Of a DNA stretch of 11,623 nucleotides, positions 1-5,431 are shown one piece after another. This DNA comes from Candidatus Omnitrophota bacterium (GTDB taxonomy: Bacteria > Omnitrophota > Gorgyraeia > Tantalellales > Tantalellaceae). Each line of letters opens with the position of its first letter. Position 1 is the first letter of the stretch. The notes under the pieces were generated by a model. That model was not told the origin of the DNA. It ran no database searches and saw only the letters and a program-made list of their open reading frames with translations. The stretch spans positions 1-11,623 of the forward strand of contig JAQUNB010000013.1 of assembly GCA_028717825.1 (NCBI GenBank). The letters are read 5' to 3'. Made by a program: the position numbers and the translations under genes.

Positions 1-310
1 GGGCGCTCCGGCGCTTGTATGTTGCGGACAGCCCATGACCAAACTGGAAGCAAAAACCCAAGACGCCGGCAAAGAAAAACATGTGCCTGTTGTTGAGGAA
101 ACAAAAAATGGTGTGAAAGTAAAAGTCGGCAGTATCGATCACCCCATGGAAGAAAAGCATTATATAAAGTTCATTGAGATACTGATGCAAAATAAAGTAG
201 TGCGTGCCGAACTAAAACCACTGCAAAGACCGGAAGCCGAATTTTGCGTCAAAAAATCTGAGATCATCGAGGTTAGGGAATATTGTACGGTACATGGGTT
301 ATGGAGATAA
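1..310 (+). CDS. dfx: Superoxide reductase, desulfoferrodoxin type (5' end outside window)
   Basis: This protein reduces superoxide to H2O2 in the cytoplasm without making O2, the usual strategy of anaerobes. The frame is open from base 2, so the gene starts upstream; the ATG at base 35 is internal, because the residues before it (GAPALVCCGQPM) match the conserved end of the N-terminal desulforedoxin domain with its paired Cys. The 102 visible residues carry the whole catalytic iron site: His27 (EKHVPV), His47 and His53 (HPMEEKH), Cys95 and His98 (EYCTVHG), numbered within the visible part. This is the standard four-His/one-Cys centre. The CC pair implies a centre I of the 2Fe-SOR class, although its first CxxC is not in the window. 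The stop lies at the left edge of a structured repeat. A rubrerythrin follows, the expected partner for the H2O2 produced. Confidence 0.95.
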   Translation, partial: GAPALVCCGQPMTKLEAKTQDAGKEKHVPVVEETKNGVKVKVGSIDHPMEEKHYIKFIEILMQNKVVRAELKPLQRPEAEFCVKKSEIIEVREYCTVHGLWR

Positions 311-460
311 TGTATAAAATTCGTGCTGGCTTTTTACGGGTCCTGCCAGCAGACATTCTGCGCGCATCAGCATTCGCCTTCGGGATCACTTGTGCTGTGC
401 TCGAATTGCCTGCTGTCGCCCGTAAAAAGCTAACAGAGTTTGTTATATCATCGTTGAGGG
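300..460. repeat. Structured intergenic repeat, copy A
   Basis: About 160 nt homologous to 5102-5250. Shared words, in the same order in both copies, include ACGGGTCCTG (336-345), TTCTGCGCGCAT (356-367) and GTTTGTTA (438-445). The copy folds on itself: GCTTTTTACGGG at 329-340 is perfectly complementary to CCCGTAAAAAGC at 419-430, and an inner stem pairs CAGCAG (347-352) with CTGCTG (410-415). The left edge touches the end of the superoxide reductase gene. No transposase is visible. It may be a MITE-like element, a REP-like repeat or a structured RNA; the sequence alone does not decide between them. Confidence 0.75.
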
Positions 461-481
461 GAAATAATTAAATCCTACAAT
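454..481 (+). promoter_or_regulatory. Candidate sigma70-type promoter for rubrerythrin operon
   Basis: TTGAGG at 454-459 and TACAAT at 476-481 are separated by 16 bp, with 4/6 and 5/6 matches to the consensus hexamers. Transcription would start near 488, just upstream of the Shine-Dalgarno at 504-508. The -35 box falls at the right edge of repeat copy A. This is pattern-based only. Confidence 0.45.
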
Positions 482-513
482 AAACAATGAACGAAATCAC
501 GAAGGGGGATAAA

Positions 514-1095
514 ATGACGGGTAAAAGCATAAAAGGTACTAAAACTGAAAAAAATCTGTTAGCGGCATTCGCGGGCGAATCGCAGGCAAGGAACCGCTAT
601 ACCTATTTCGCAAGCGTCGCACAAAAAGCCGGGTATGAACAGATCTCCGGGATTTTTCTTGAGACCGCGGATAATGAGAAAGAACACGCCAAGCGGTTTT
701 TTAAATTTTTGGAAGGTGGAGATGCGGAAATAACCGCTTCTTATCCAGCGGGAATAATCGGTACGACCGAAAAAAATTTAGAAGCAGCGGCCAATGGCGA
801 GAATATGGAGTGGACATCGATATATAAAGATTTTGAGAGTGTTGCGCGCAAAGAAGGCTTTAAGGACGTAGCTGATACTTTTAAAGAGATCGCGGAAGTG
901 GAACAGAGGCATGAAACCCGTTACAGGAAACTTCTGCGTAATATTAAAGAAGGTAAGGTGTTCAAAAAGGATAAAGAGGTCAAGTGGAAATGCAGGAATT
1001 GCGGATATGTGCATGAAGGCAAAGACGCGCCAAAGATCTGCCCGGCGTGCAAGCATCCCCAAGCCTACTATGAGGTTTTTTGCGAACCTTATTGA
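514..1095 (+). CDS. rbr: Rubrerythrin
   Basis: A cytoplasmic non-haem peroxidase that reduces H2O2 at a diiron site using electrons passed through a C-terminal rubredoxin domain. The 193-residue length fits classical rubrerythrin. The ferritin-like domain (about 1-145) shows the diiron ligands Glu22 (AGES), Glu55 and His58 (ExxH), Glu96, Glu99, Glu130 and His133. The rubredoxin domain (about 155-193) has CxxC at 160/163 and CPAC at 176/179, the four iron ligands. The start at 514 is preferred over the in-frame ATG at 487, because a strong GGGGG Shine-Dalgarno at 504-508 sits 5 nt before it, family members begin at this point, and the candidate promoter would start transcription after 487. It follows superoxide reductase and precedes another diiron protein, so it most likely removes the peroxide that the reductase makes. 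Confidence 0.96.
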   Translation: MTGKSIKGTKTEKNLLAAFAGESQARNRYTYFASVAQKAGYEQISGIFLETADNEKEHAKRFFKFLEGGDAEITASYPAGIIGTTEKNLEAAANGENMEWTSIYKDFESVARKEGFKDVADTFKEIAEVEQRHETRYRKLLRNIKEGKVFKKDKEVKWKCRNCGYVHEGKDAPKICPACKHPQAYYEVFCEPY

Positions 1096-1124
1096 TATTT
1101 TGACCCGGCCAATCTGGAGGAAAA

Positions 1125-1607
1125 ATGGAAAAGACATTTTCCGCGTGTGAGATAATAGAGCTTGGGATACAGATCGAGAAGAACGGCAAGGATTTTTATT
1201 CGGAACTTGCCAAAAAAACGAATAAAAAAGAAGTAAAAAGCGTTCTTCTCTTTCTTTCTTCCGAAGAGGCAAAACACATAGATATCTTTAAAAAACTATC
1301 CACGAGAGCTTGTTCGTACAACCCGTCGCAAGCTTATACAGATGAGTATTTCGCGTATTTGAGGTCTCTTGCCGACAGTTACGTGTTCACAAAAAAAGAT
1401 AAAGGGGTCGAGATCGCCGCGAAGATAAAAGAGGACAAAGAGGGTGTCGACTTGGGCGTAAGGTTTGAAAAGGATTCCATACTTTTTTACCAAGAGATGA
1501 AAAAATTCGTTCCTGAAAATGATAAAGCCCTGATAGAGACGCTCATAGAAGAAGAAAAAAAACACCTTTCCCGATTATGCGCTCTAAAGGTGGGGATGTT
1601 AATATGA
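1125..1607 (+). CDS. Rubrerythrin-like ferritin-family diiron protein without rubredoxin domain
   Basis: A 160-residue all-helical ferritin-like protein. Two internally similar helix pairs each supply one Glu and one ExxH: Glu18 with Glu48/His51, and Glu115 with Glu144/His147, a complete diiron ligand set. No rubredoxin or other Cys4 domain is present, so it must receive electrons from a separate protein if it is an oxidase or peroxidase; iron binding or storage is an alternative. The start is supported by GGAGG at 1116-1120, 4 nt before ATG. It lies 29 nt after rubrerythrin and its stop overlaps the glutaredoxin start (ATGA), implying co-translation. That overlap suggests the glutaredoxin could be a functional partner, which is inference. 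The family is confident; the reaction is not. Confidence 0.85.
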   Translation: MEKTFSACEIIELGIQIEKNGKDFYSELAKKTNKKEVKSVLLFLSSEEAKHIDIFKKLSTRACSYNPSQAYTDEYFAYLRSLADSYVFTKKDKGVEIAAKIKEDKEGVDLGVRFEKDSILFYQEMKKFVPENDKALIETLIEEEKKHLSRLCALKVGMLI

Positions 1608-1837
1608 AAAAAGTCGTGATATATTCCACGCCTACGTGCCCTTTCTGTCAGAGGGCAAAAAAATTCCTAAAAGACAAAGGTATCGAATTTCAGGATGTAG
1701 ACGTTTCCGAAAATGAGGAAAGAATCGAGGAAATGATAAAAAAATCCGGCCAGATGGGCGTTCCGGTCCTTGATATCGAGGGCGAGATCATTGTGGGTTT
1801 TGATGTGGAGAGGATAGAAAAAATTTTGGGCCTTTGA
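1604..1837 (+). CDS. Glutaredoxin-like protein, YruB/NrdH type
   Basis: A small 77-residue thiol-disulfide carrier. The start at 1604 is chosen over the in-frame ATG at 1577, because the protein then begins MKKVVIYSTPTCPFCQ as the family does, a purine-rich AAAGGTGGGG lies upstream at 1586-1595, and the ATGA overlaps the previous stop. The redox motif is Cys12-Pro-Phe-Cys15, the cis-proline segment is GQMGVPV with Pro54, and the C-terminal IVGFD segment is typical of the YruB-type family. Such proteins in clostridia (the Cp9 protein of Clostridium pasteurianum) are reduced by a thioredoxin-reductase-like flavoprotein rather than by glutathione. A flavoprotein of that kind is encoded just downstream, so the same pairing is likely here. 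The final acceptor is not obvious, as no peroxiredoxin is in the window. Confidence 0.92.
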   Translation: MKKVVIYSTPTCPFCQRAKKFLKDKGIEFQDVDVSENEERIEEMIKKSGQMGVPVLDIEGEIIVGFDVERIEKILGL

Positions 1838-1846
1838 TGAAGGAAA

Positions 1847-1945
1847 TAAAGATGACGAGGTGTTCCGTGCTCAAACAGTCGGAAATTTATTTGCCTTGGA
1901 CAAATAAATTTCCGAAACTGCGCGCGGAACACCTCGCCATCTTTA
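1847..1945. repeat. Near-perfect 99-nt inverted repeat (hairpin or MITE-like element)
   Basis: Outer arms 1847-1867 and 1925-1945 are complementary at 20 of 21 positions; the exception, A1855 opposite C1937, would be a G-U wobble in minus-strand RNA. Inner arms 1880-1893 and 1901-1914 are perfectly complementary over 14 bp around a 7-nt loop (CCTTGGA). CAGT (1876-1879) with ACTG (1917-1920) and a few further pairs bridge the two stems. The element begins and ends with TA, compatible with a TA-target insertion of Tc1/IS630-type MITEs. No T-run follows on either strand, so it is not a canonical terminator. It occupies nearly all of the gap between glutaredoxin and the reductase. Confidence 0.85.
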
Positions 1946-1961
1946 AATAAAAAAACTTTTT

Positions 1962-2900
1962 ATGGAAAAGATATATGAGTTGATCATTATCGGCGCGGGG
2001 CCGGCGGGAATAACGGCGGGGATATACGCCGCGAGGAAAAAGATGGATTGCCTTGTTCTTACCGTGGATATTGGCGGGCAGACCGCTTGGAGCGGAGATG
2101 TCGAGAACTATACCGGCTATCAATTCATAACAGGCGCGGAGCTGGCGTCAAAGTTCGAAGAACATATCAAAAAATATGGCATTGAGGTCAGGGAGAACGA
2201 GCCGGTCCTGTCTTTGAAAAAAGAGGGGGAGATCATCCGGGTAAAAAGTTCCAAGTCCGAGTATAAGGCGGAAGCTGTGATAATCGCCTCGGGCAAAAAA
2301 TCAAGGGAACTTGGCGCACAGGGCGAGAAAGAGTTCAAAAATAAAGGGTTAACGTATTGCGCGACCTGTGACGGTCCGCTTTTCTCCGGTCGGGATGTGG
2401 CGGTCATAGGCGGCGGGAACTCTGCTCTTGACGCGGCTCTTCAGCTTACCCGTATCGCGAAAAAGGTTTACATTGTTACCAAGGACCTTTCTCTTACGGC
2501 TGATCCTGTCATGTGCGAAAACGCCGAAAAAACCGAAAATATCACTATTCTTAAAGGTTGCGTTACGAAGGAGATCTTTGGTCCTCGTTTTGTCGAAGGA
2601 ATAAAACTGGTATGCGGAAAAACGGAAAAAGTGATTAACGTGCAAGGTGTTTTTGTGGAGATCGGCTTGGTGCCAAACTCGGATCTTGCTAACGATATCG
2701 ATAAAAATAATGTCGGTGAGATCGTGATAAATTACCAGACCGAGACAAGTCTTTCCGGGGTGTTTGCCGCGGGAGATGTGACGGATGTCGCAGAGAAGCA
2801 GATAATCATCGCCGCGGGAGAAGGCGCCAAAGCCGCGCTGCGCGCCTTTAATTATCTGTCTAGAAAAAAAATGCCGCCAAAGAATGAAAAAACTTCTTAA
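1962..2900 (+). CDS. trxB: Thioredoxin-reductase-like flavoprotein, probably NADH-preferring
   Basis: A 312-residue cytoplasmic flavoprotein disulfide reductase that passes electrons from a nicotinamide cofactor through FAD to a redox Cys pair and then to a thiol carrier. Visible motifs are FAD-binding GAGPAG (11-16), redox CATC (Cys133/Cys136), the nucleotide-binding GGGNSA (150-155) and the second FAD motif GVFAAGDV near the C-terminus. Where NADPH-specific enzymes carry HRRxxxR after the second Rossmann strand, this protein reads VTKDLSLTADPVM, closer to the AhpF-like pattern LLEF..ELKAD. This suggests NADH or another donor (inference). The neighbouring YruB-type glutaredoxin is the likely substrate. 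No Shine-Dalgarno is visible before the ATG, and the upstream gap is a large hairpin, so its translation may differ from that of its neighbours. The last 17 nt overlap the next gene. Confidence 0.92.
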   Translation: MEKIYELIIIGAGPAGITAGIYAARKKMDCLVLTVDIGGQTAWSGDVENYTGYQFITGAELASKFEEHIKKYGIEVRENEPVLSLKKEGEIIRVKSSKSEYKAEAVIIASGKKSRELGAQGEKEFKNKGLTYCATCDGPLFSGRDVAVIGGGNSALDAALQLTRIAKKVYIVTKDLSLTADPVMCENAEKTENITILKGCVTKEIFGPRFVEGIKLVCGKTEKVINVQGVFVEIGLVPNSDLANDIDKNNVGEIVINYQTETSLSGVFAAGDVTDVAEKQIIIAAGEGAKAALRAFNYLSRKKMPPKNEKTS

Positions 2901-3513
2901 AACCTATAGACTTAAAAAGAGCGCAATACGGAAAAGGCTTTCGGAGTTCAAAAAGGTCCAACGACGACCCGATAAAAAGATCTTTTCCGAACTTTGTTTC
3001 TGTATAACCACGCCGCAGTCCAAGGCTGTTTATTGTGACAGGAGTATTAGGGGGCTCGAAAAGAGCGGAGCACTTTTTAAGGGCAGCGTAGATAAAATAA
3101 GGTCCGGGTTGACCGGTGTGCGTTTCCCGAATAATAAGGCACGGTTCATATCGGAAGCCCGCAAACTGTTCACAACGAACGGTAAGGTCAGGGTGAAAGA
3201 CAAATTACGGACGGAAGATATTTTATCAACAAGGAAATGGCTTGTTGAGAACGTCAAAGGTATAGGCTTCAAGGAGGCAAGTCATTTTTTACGGAATATC
3301 GGCCTCGGCGGAGACCTTGCCATATTGGACGTGCATATCTTAAAGAACATGAAAAAATACGGCATTATAAAAGAGCCGCCAAAGGATCTTTCCGGGAAGA
3401 ATTATTTAATCATCGAAAAGAAATTAAGAAAATTCTCAGAAAAGATCGGGATACCGATGGATGAACTTGATCTTTTATTTTGGTCGGAAGAAACAGGGCA
3501 GATTTTTAAGTGA
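2884..3513 (+). CDS. ogg: 8-oxoguanine DNA glycosylase / AP lyase, Ogg2 type
   Basis: A DNA-repair enzyme that excises 8-oxoguanine and cleaves the abasic site. The 209 residues match the small archaeal/bacterial Ogg2 branch of the HhH-GPD superfamily. The helix-hairpin-helix is VKGIGFKEASHFLRNIG (about 124-140) with the presumed Schiff-base Lys130. The following LAILDVHIL contains the presumed catalytic Asp149. The tail DLLFWSEETGQIFK fits the family's C-terminus, which normally contacts the damaged base. The gene overlaps the end of the reductase by 17 nt, so it belongs to the same operon. A repair enzyme for oxidised guanine translated with redox enzymes fits an oxidative-stress role. The Shine-Dalgarno is weak (AAAG), so its translation probably depends on the upstream gene. 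Confidence 0.9.
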   Translation: MKKLLKTYRLKKSAIRKRLSEFKKVQRRPDKKIFSELCFCITTPQSKAVYCDRSIRGLEKSGALFKGSVDKIRSGLTGVRFPNNKARFISEARKLFTTNGKVRVKDKLRTEDILSTRKWLVENVKGIGFKEASHFLRNIGLGGDLAILDVHILKNMKKYGIIKEPPKDLSGKNYLIIEKKLRKFSEKIGIPMDELDLLFWSEETGQIFK

Positions 3514-3528
3514 AACTGGACGAAGAAC

Positions 3529-3583
3529 GTATGTGGTATGTAGTACCGCCGAAGACACGTTAAGGACAGTATGTCGTATATAG
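3529..3583 (+). promoter_or_regulatory. Direct-repeat pair, candidate operator upstream of permease
   Basis: The 15-nt words at 3529-3543 (GTATGTGGTATGTAG) and 3569-3583 (GTATGTCGTATATAG) match at 13 of 15 positions and lie exactly 40 nt apart. They sit in the 110-nt gap before a permease/Rrf2-regulator pair, where an autoregulating repressor would bind. The spacing is near four helical turns, so two dimers could bind on one face. Binding by the Rrf2 protein is an inference. No convincing -35/-10 pair was found beside them. Confidence 0.4.
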
Positions 3584-3623
3584 CGCAGGTGGGACGACCC
3601 AAAAAAGATTTTAAATATAATCC

Positions 3624-4670
3624 ATGAATACAATCATAGGAATATTGAGCGATTCATATTTGCTATTTAAGGAGATGGCGCCGTATCTTCTGTTCGGGTT
3701 CATTATAGCAGGTGTTCTGCATATTTTAGTGGATACACGGACTATAAGCAGGTTCCTCTCTAAGAGAAATTTTTCTTCGGTCATCATAGCCTCCATATTC
3801 GGTATCCCTCTCCCGCTTTGCTCTTGTTCGGTCATTCCGGCGGCGATGTCGCTGCGCAAAGAGGGCGCGAGCCGAGGCGCTGTGCTTTCTTTTCTCATCT
3901 CTGCGCCCACGACAGGCGTTGATTCGATCCTCGCTACTTATTCATTATTGGGGTGGCTTTTTACGGCCTACAGGGTTGTCGCTTCTTTTATAATAGGTGT
4001 GATAGCGGGTGTGTTGGCCAATTTTTTAATAAAAGAAAAAGAACCCGAGATCAAAAATGAAACACATGAATGTAAGTTGTGCGCTAATAGCGGAGAGCAC
4101 AGCCACAGTTTTTTTTACGCGGCCAAAGGTGTTTTAAAATACGCGTTCCGTGATCTTGTCAGCGATAGCGGTGTGGCGCTCGTTATCGGTGTCGTTATAG
4201 GCGGGACCATTTCTTATTTTATGCCGGATGATTTTATAACCAGATATGTGGGCGGCGGCATAAAAGCGATGTTCGTAATGCTGCTTATCGGGGCACCAAT
4301 GTACGTGTGCGCTACCGCTTCGATACCGATAGCTGCGGCGCTTATGCTGAAAGGCATAAACCCCGGTGCGGCTTTTGTTTTTCTTATGGCTGGGCCGGCG
4401 ACCAACATTGTGACGATGACAGTTGTCGCTAAAAGCATGGGATGGAAGACTCTTGTTGTCTATCTTTTTTCTATCGGCGCGGGCAGTATTATCTTGGGCC
4501 TAACGCTGGATAGGATCTATTCTTATGCGCCAGAAGCGTTAAAGGGCGTTATTCATCATGAAGCTTTTTTGCCGGCAGGGGTAAAGACGTTTGCGAGCAT
4601 AGTTCTGCTGGGATTGATATTTTACGGTTATATTAGCGCTAAGGCTGCAGGCAAAACTTTAAAAAATTAA
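3624..4670 (+). CDS. DUF318-family membrane permease, SO_0444/ArsP-like metal or metalloid exporter
   Basis: A 348-residue polytopic inner-membrane protein with about eight to ten hydrophobic segments in two similar halves. The first half has the family signature PLCSCSVIPAAMSL with Cys67 and Cys69, followed by GASRGAVLSFLISAPTTGVDS. The second half has GAPMYVCATASIPIAAAL with Cys229 and MAGPATN. A hydrophilic loop (about 136-165) contains CKLCANSGEHSHS, a CxxC plus two His that could bind soft metal. Relatives include proposed Cu/Zn exporters of the SO_0444 family and the ArsP organoarsenical permeases; the sequence does not separate these substrates. The upstream Shine-Dalgarno is poor; the start is kept because the residues after it match the family's N-terminus. 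It is followed 9 nt later by an Rrf2-type regulator, which probably controls it. Confidence 0.87.
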   Translation: MNTIIGILSDSYLLFKEMAPYLLFGFIIAGVLHILVDTRTISRFLSKRNFSSVIIASIFGIPLPLCSCSVIPAAMSLRKEGASRGAVLSFLISAPTTGVDSILATYSLLGWLFTAYRVVASFIIGVIAGVLANFLIKEKEPEIKNETHECKLCANSGEHSHSFFYAAKGVLKYAFRDLVSDSGVALVIGVVIGGTISYFMPDDFITRYVGGGIKAMFVMLLIGAPMYVCATASIPIAAALMLKGINPGAAFVFLMAGPATNIVTMTVVAKSMGWKTLVVYLFSIGAGSIILGLTLDRIYSYAPEALKGVIHHEAFLPAGVKTFASIVLLGLIFYGYISAKAAGKTLKN

Positions 4671-4679
4671 AGGTAAACT

Positions 4680-5081
4680 ATGAAGTTATTAACGCGATAT
4701 GCCGATTATGGCACAAGGGCTCTTGTTTGTATTTCATCTGCTCCGCGTCGTACAGCCACGGTTCAGGACCTTTCCCTGAGATTAGGTATTCCACGCCCCA
4801 TACTGCGGCGTATCATGCAGACATTGAGTAAAAAACATCTCTTAAGGTCTAGAAGGGGACAGCTTGGTGGTTTTTCTTTGGCCAGAAGTGCGGACAAGAT
4901 AAATATCCTAGATGTAATTAACGCTTTCCAAGGCGACTTCTGTTTGAGCGAACACGTGTTTAAAGGGAAGAGATGCCCCTTGATGGATACCTGTAAGTTG
5001 AAAAAAACATTAGATGTGATCGAGGGGGATGTCGTAAAACAATTGAAATCCATAACTATCGAGTCTTTGATCAAGGGCTGA
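4680..5081 (+). CDS. Rrf2-family transcriptional regulator with three-Cys cluster motif
   Basis: A 133-residue winged-helix DNA-binding regulator. The N-terminus (LLTRYADYGTRALV) and the recognition region (ATVQDLSLRLGIPRPILRRIMQTL, about 26-49) followed by the wing (RSRRGQLGGFSLA) are typical of Rrf2/IscR/NsrR proteins. Cys88, Cys99 and Cys105 lie in the loop where IscR and NsrR bind an Fe-S cluster. The first gap (ten residues) is longer than IscR's five, while the second (five) matches. Asp9 in the ADYG segment is near the position of the aspartate ligand known in NsrR. A redox-, iron- or NO-sensitive repressor is therefore plausible. The gene follows the permease by 9 nt with an AGG ahead of the ATG. 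The direct repeats at 3529-3583 are a candidate target. Confidence 0.9.
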   Translation: MKLLTRYADYGTRALVCISSAPRRTATVQDLSLRLGIPRPILRRIMQTLSKKHLLRSRRGQLGGFSLARSADKINILDVINAFQGDFCLSEHVFKGKRCPLMDTCKLKKTLDVIEGDVVKQLKSITIESLIKG

Positions 5082-5101
5082 ACCAATATCGTTGGACAGG
5101 C

Positions 5102-5250
5102 TCTTGATAACAAGATAGAGATGATGTAAAAATTTATGCTAGCTTCCTACGGGTCCTGTCAAGAGACTTCTGCGCGCATTCGCCCGGGGGCTTACTTGTA
5201 TTCGCTTGCCACCCGCAGAAAGCCGGCATGGTTTGTTACGTTATCAAGAT
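5102..5250. repeat. Structured intergenic repeat, copy B
   Basis: Homologous to 300-460, with shared words at 5149-5158, 5168-5179 and 5231-5238 in the same order as in copy A. The central stem is retained: 5142-5154 (GCTTCCTACGGGT) pairs with 5211-5223 (ACCCGCAGAAAGC) at 11 of 13 positions. Compared with copy A, the pair T334-A425 becomes C5147-G5218, so pairing is kept although both bases changed; T341-G418 becomes T5154-A5211. This copy also has perfect outer 10-bp arms, TCTTGATAAC (5102-5111) and GTTATCAAGA (5240-5249). The stem-to-stem span is 82 nt against 102 nt in copy A. Confidence 0.75.
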
Positions 5251-5327
5251 CGACGACCTCAATAGTGATAATAGCCCTCTTGTCAAATTAACGTAAATCC
5301 CCAGTTCAGCCTATCCCGCTCTTAAAC

Positions 5328-5355
5328 TTGACTTAGCGGAAAGTATTACTATACT
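5328..5355 (+). promoter_or_regulatory. Promoter of the PhnD/kinase/cyclase operon
   Basis: TTGACT (5328-5333) and TATACT (5350-5355) have a 16-bp spacer, each 5/6 to the sigma70 consensus. Transcription would begin near 5362, giving a leader of about 70 nt before the ATG at 5432. The -10 region overlaps a small inverted repeat, AGTAT (5342-5346) and ATACT (5351-5355), and the word TATTACTATA, which recurs downstream. Confidence 0.6.
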
Positions 5356-5359
5356 CGTT

Positions 5360-5417
5360 TGTAGATATGATATTACTATATAGTATAGCGGATTACTTAA
5401 TAATAAAAATATCTACA
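5360..5417 (+). promoter_or_regulatory. Symmetric leader: stem, palindrome and repeated word
   Basis: TGTAGATAT (5360-5368) is perfectly complementary to ATATCTACA (5409-5417), so the predicted mRNA leader could form a 9-bp stem closing 14 nt before the start codon. Inside it lies the 12-bp perfect palindrome TACTATATAGTA (5374-5385). TATTACTATA at 5371-5380 repeats the same word at 5344-5353 in the promoter, 27 bp apart. The arrangement fits a dimeric regulator with two sites, or RNA structure affecting initiation. The AT-richness makes chance symmetry more likely, so this is tentative. Confidence 0.4.
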
Positions 5418-5431
5418 CTTTAATCTAAAAG

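Larger units (their letters stand above)
5082..5431. other. 350-nt gene-free interval before the signalling operon
   Basis: No credible gene is present. The left part holds a short hairpin at the end of the regulator gene (TCAAGGGC 5071-5078 with GCTCTTGA 5100-5107) that lacks a T-run. The middle is repeat copy B (5102-5250). The stretch 5251-5320 shows nothing I recognise. The right part (5328-5417) is an AT-rich promoter and leader with several symmetric sequences. Base composition shifts sharply to AT-rich after about 5340. Confidence 0.7.

Noticed and set aside
300..460. Integron attC site or CRISPR-like repeat
   Set aside because: The arms form a long stem of roughly attC size, but the GTTRRRY and RYYYAAC core sites are missing. 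Only two diverged copies exist, thousands of bases apart, without spacers.
283..471. 62-codon open frame after the superoxide reductase
   Set aside because: It overlaps the end of a well-supported gene, lies wholly within the structured repeat, has no ribosome site and resembles no family I know. Repeat copy B does not keep the frame.
487..513. Upstream in-frame ATG of rubrerythrin
   Set aside because: The Shine-Dalgarno at 504-508 lies inside this extension, and family members start at the later ATG.
778..1272. 164-codon open frame on the minus strand
   Set aside because: It is antisense to rubrerythrin and the ferritin-like gene, both strongly supported; its Phe/Arg-rich composition is typical of a shadow frame.
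1847..1945. Rho-independent terminator
   Set aside because: The stem is far longer than a typical terminator and no T-run follows the right arm on the + strand or the left arm on the minus strand.
3616..3621. Perfect TATAAT just before the permease
   Set aside because: It would place the transcript start after the ATG at 3624, and no -35 box lies at a suitable distance upstream.
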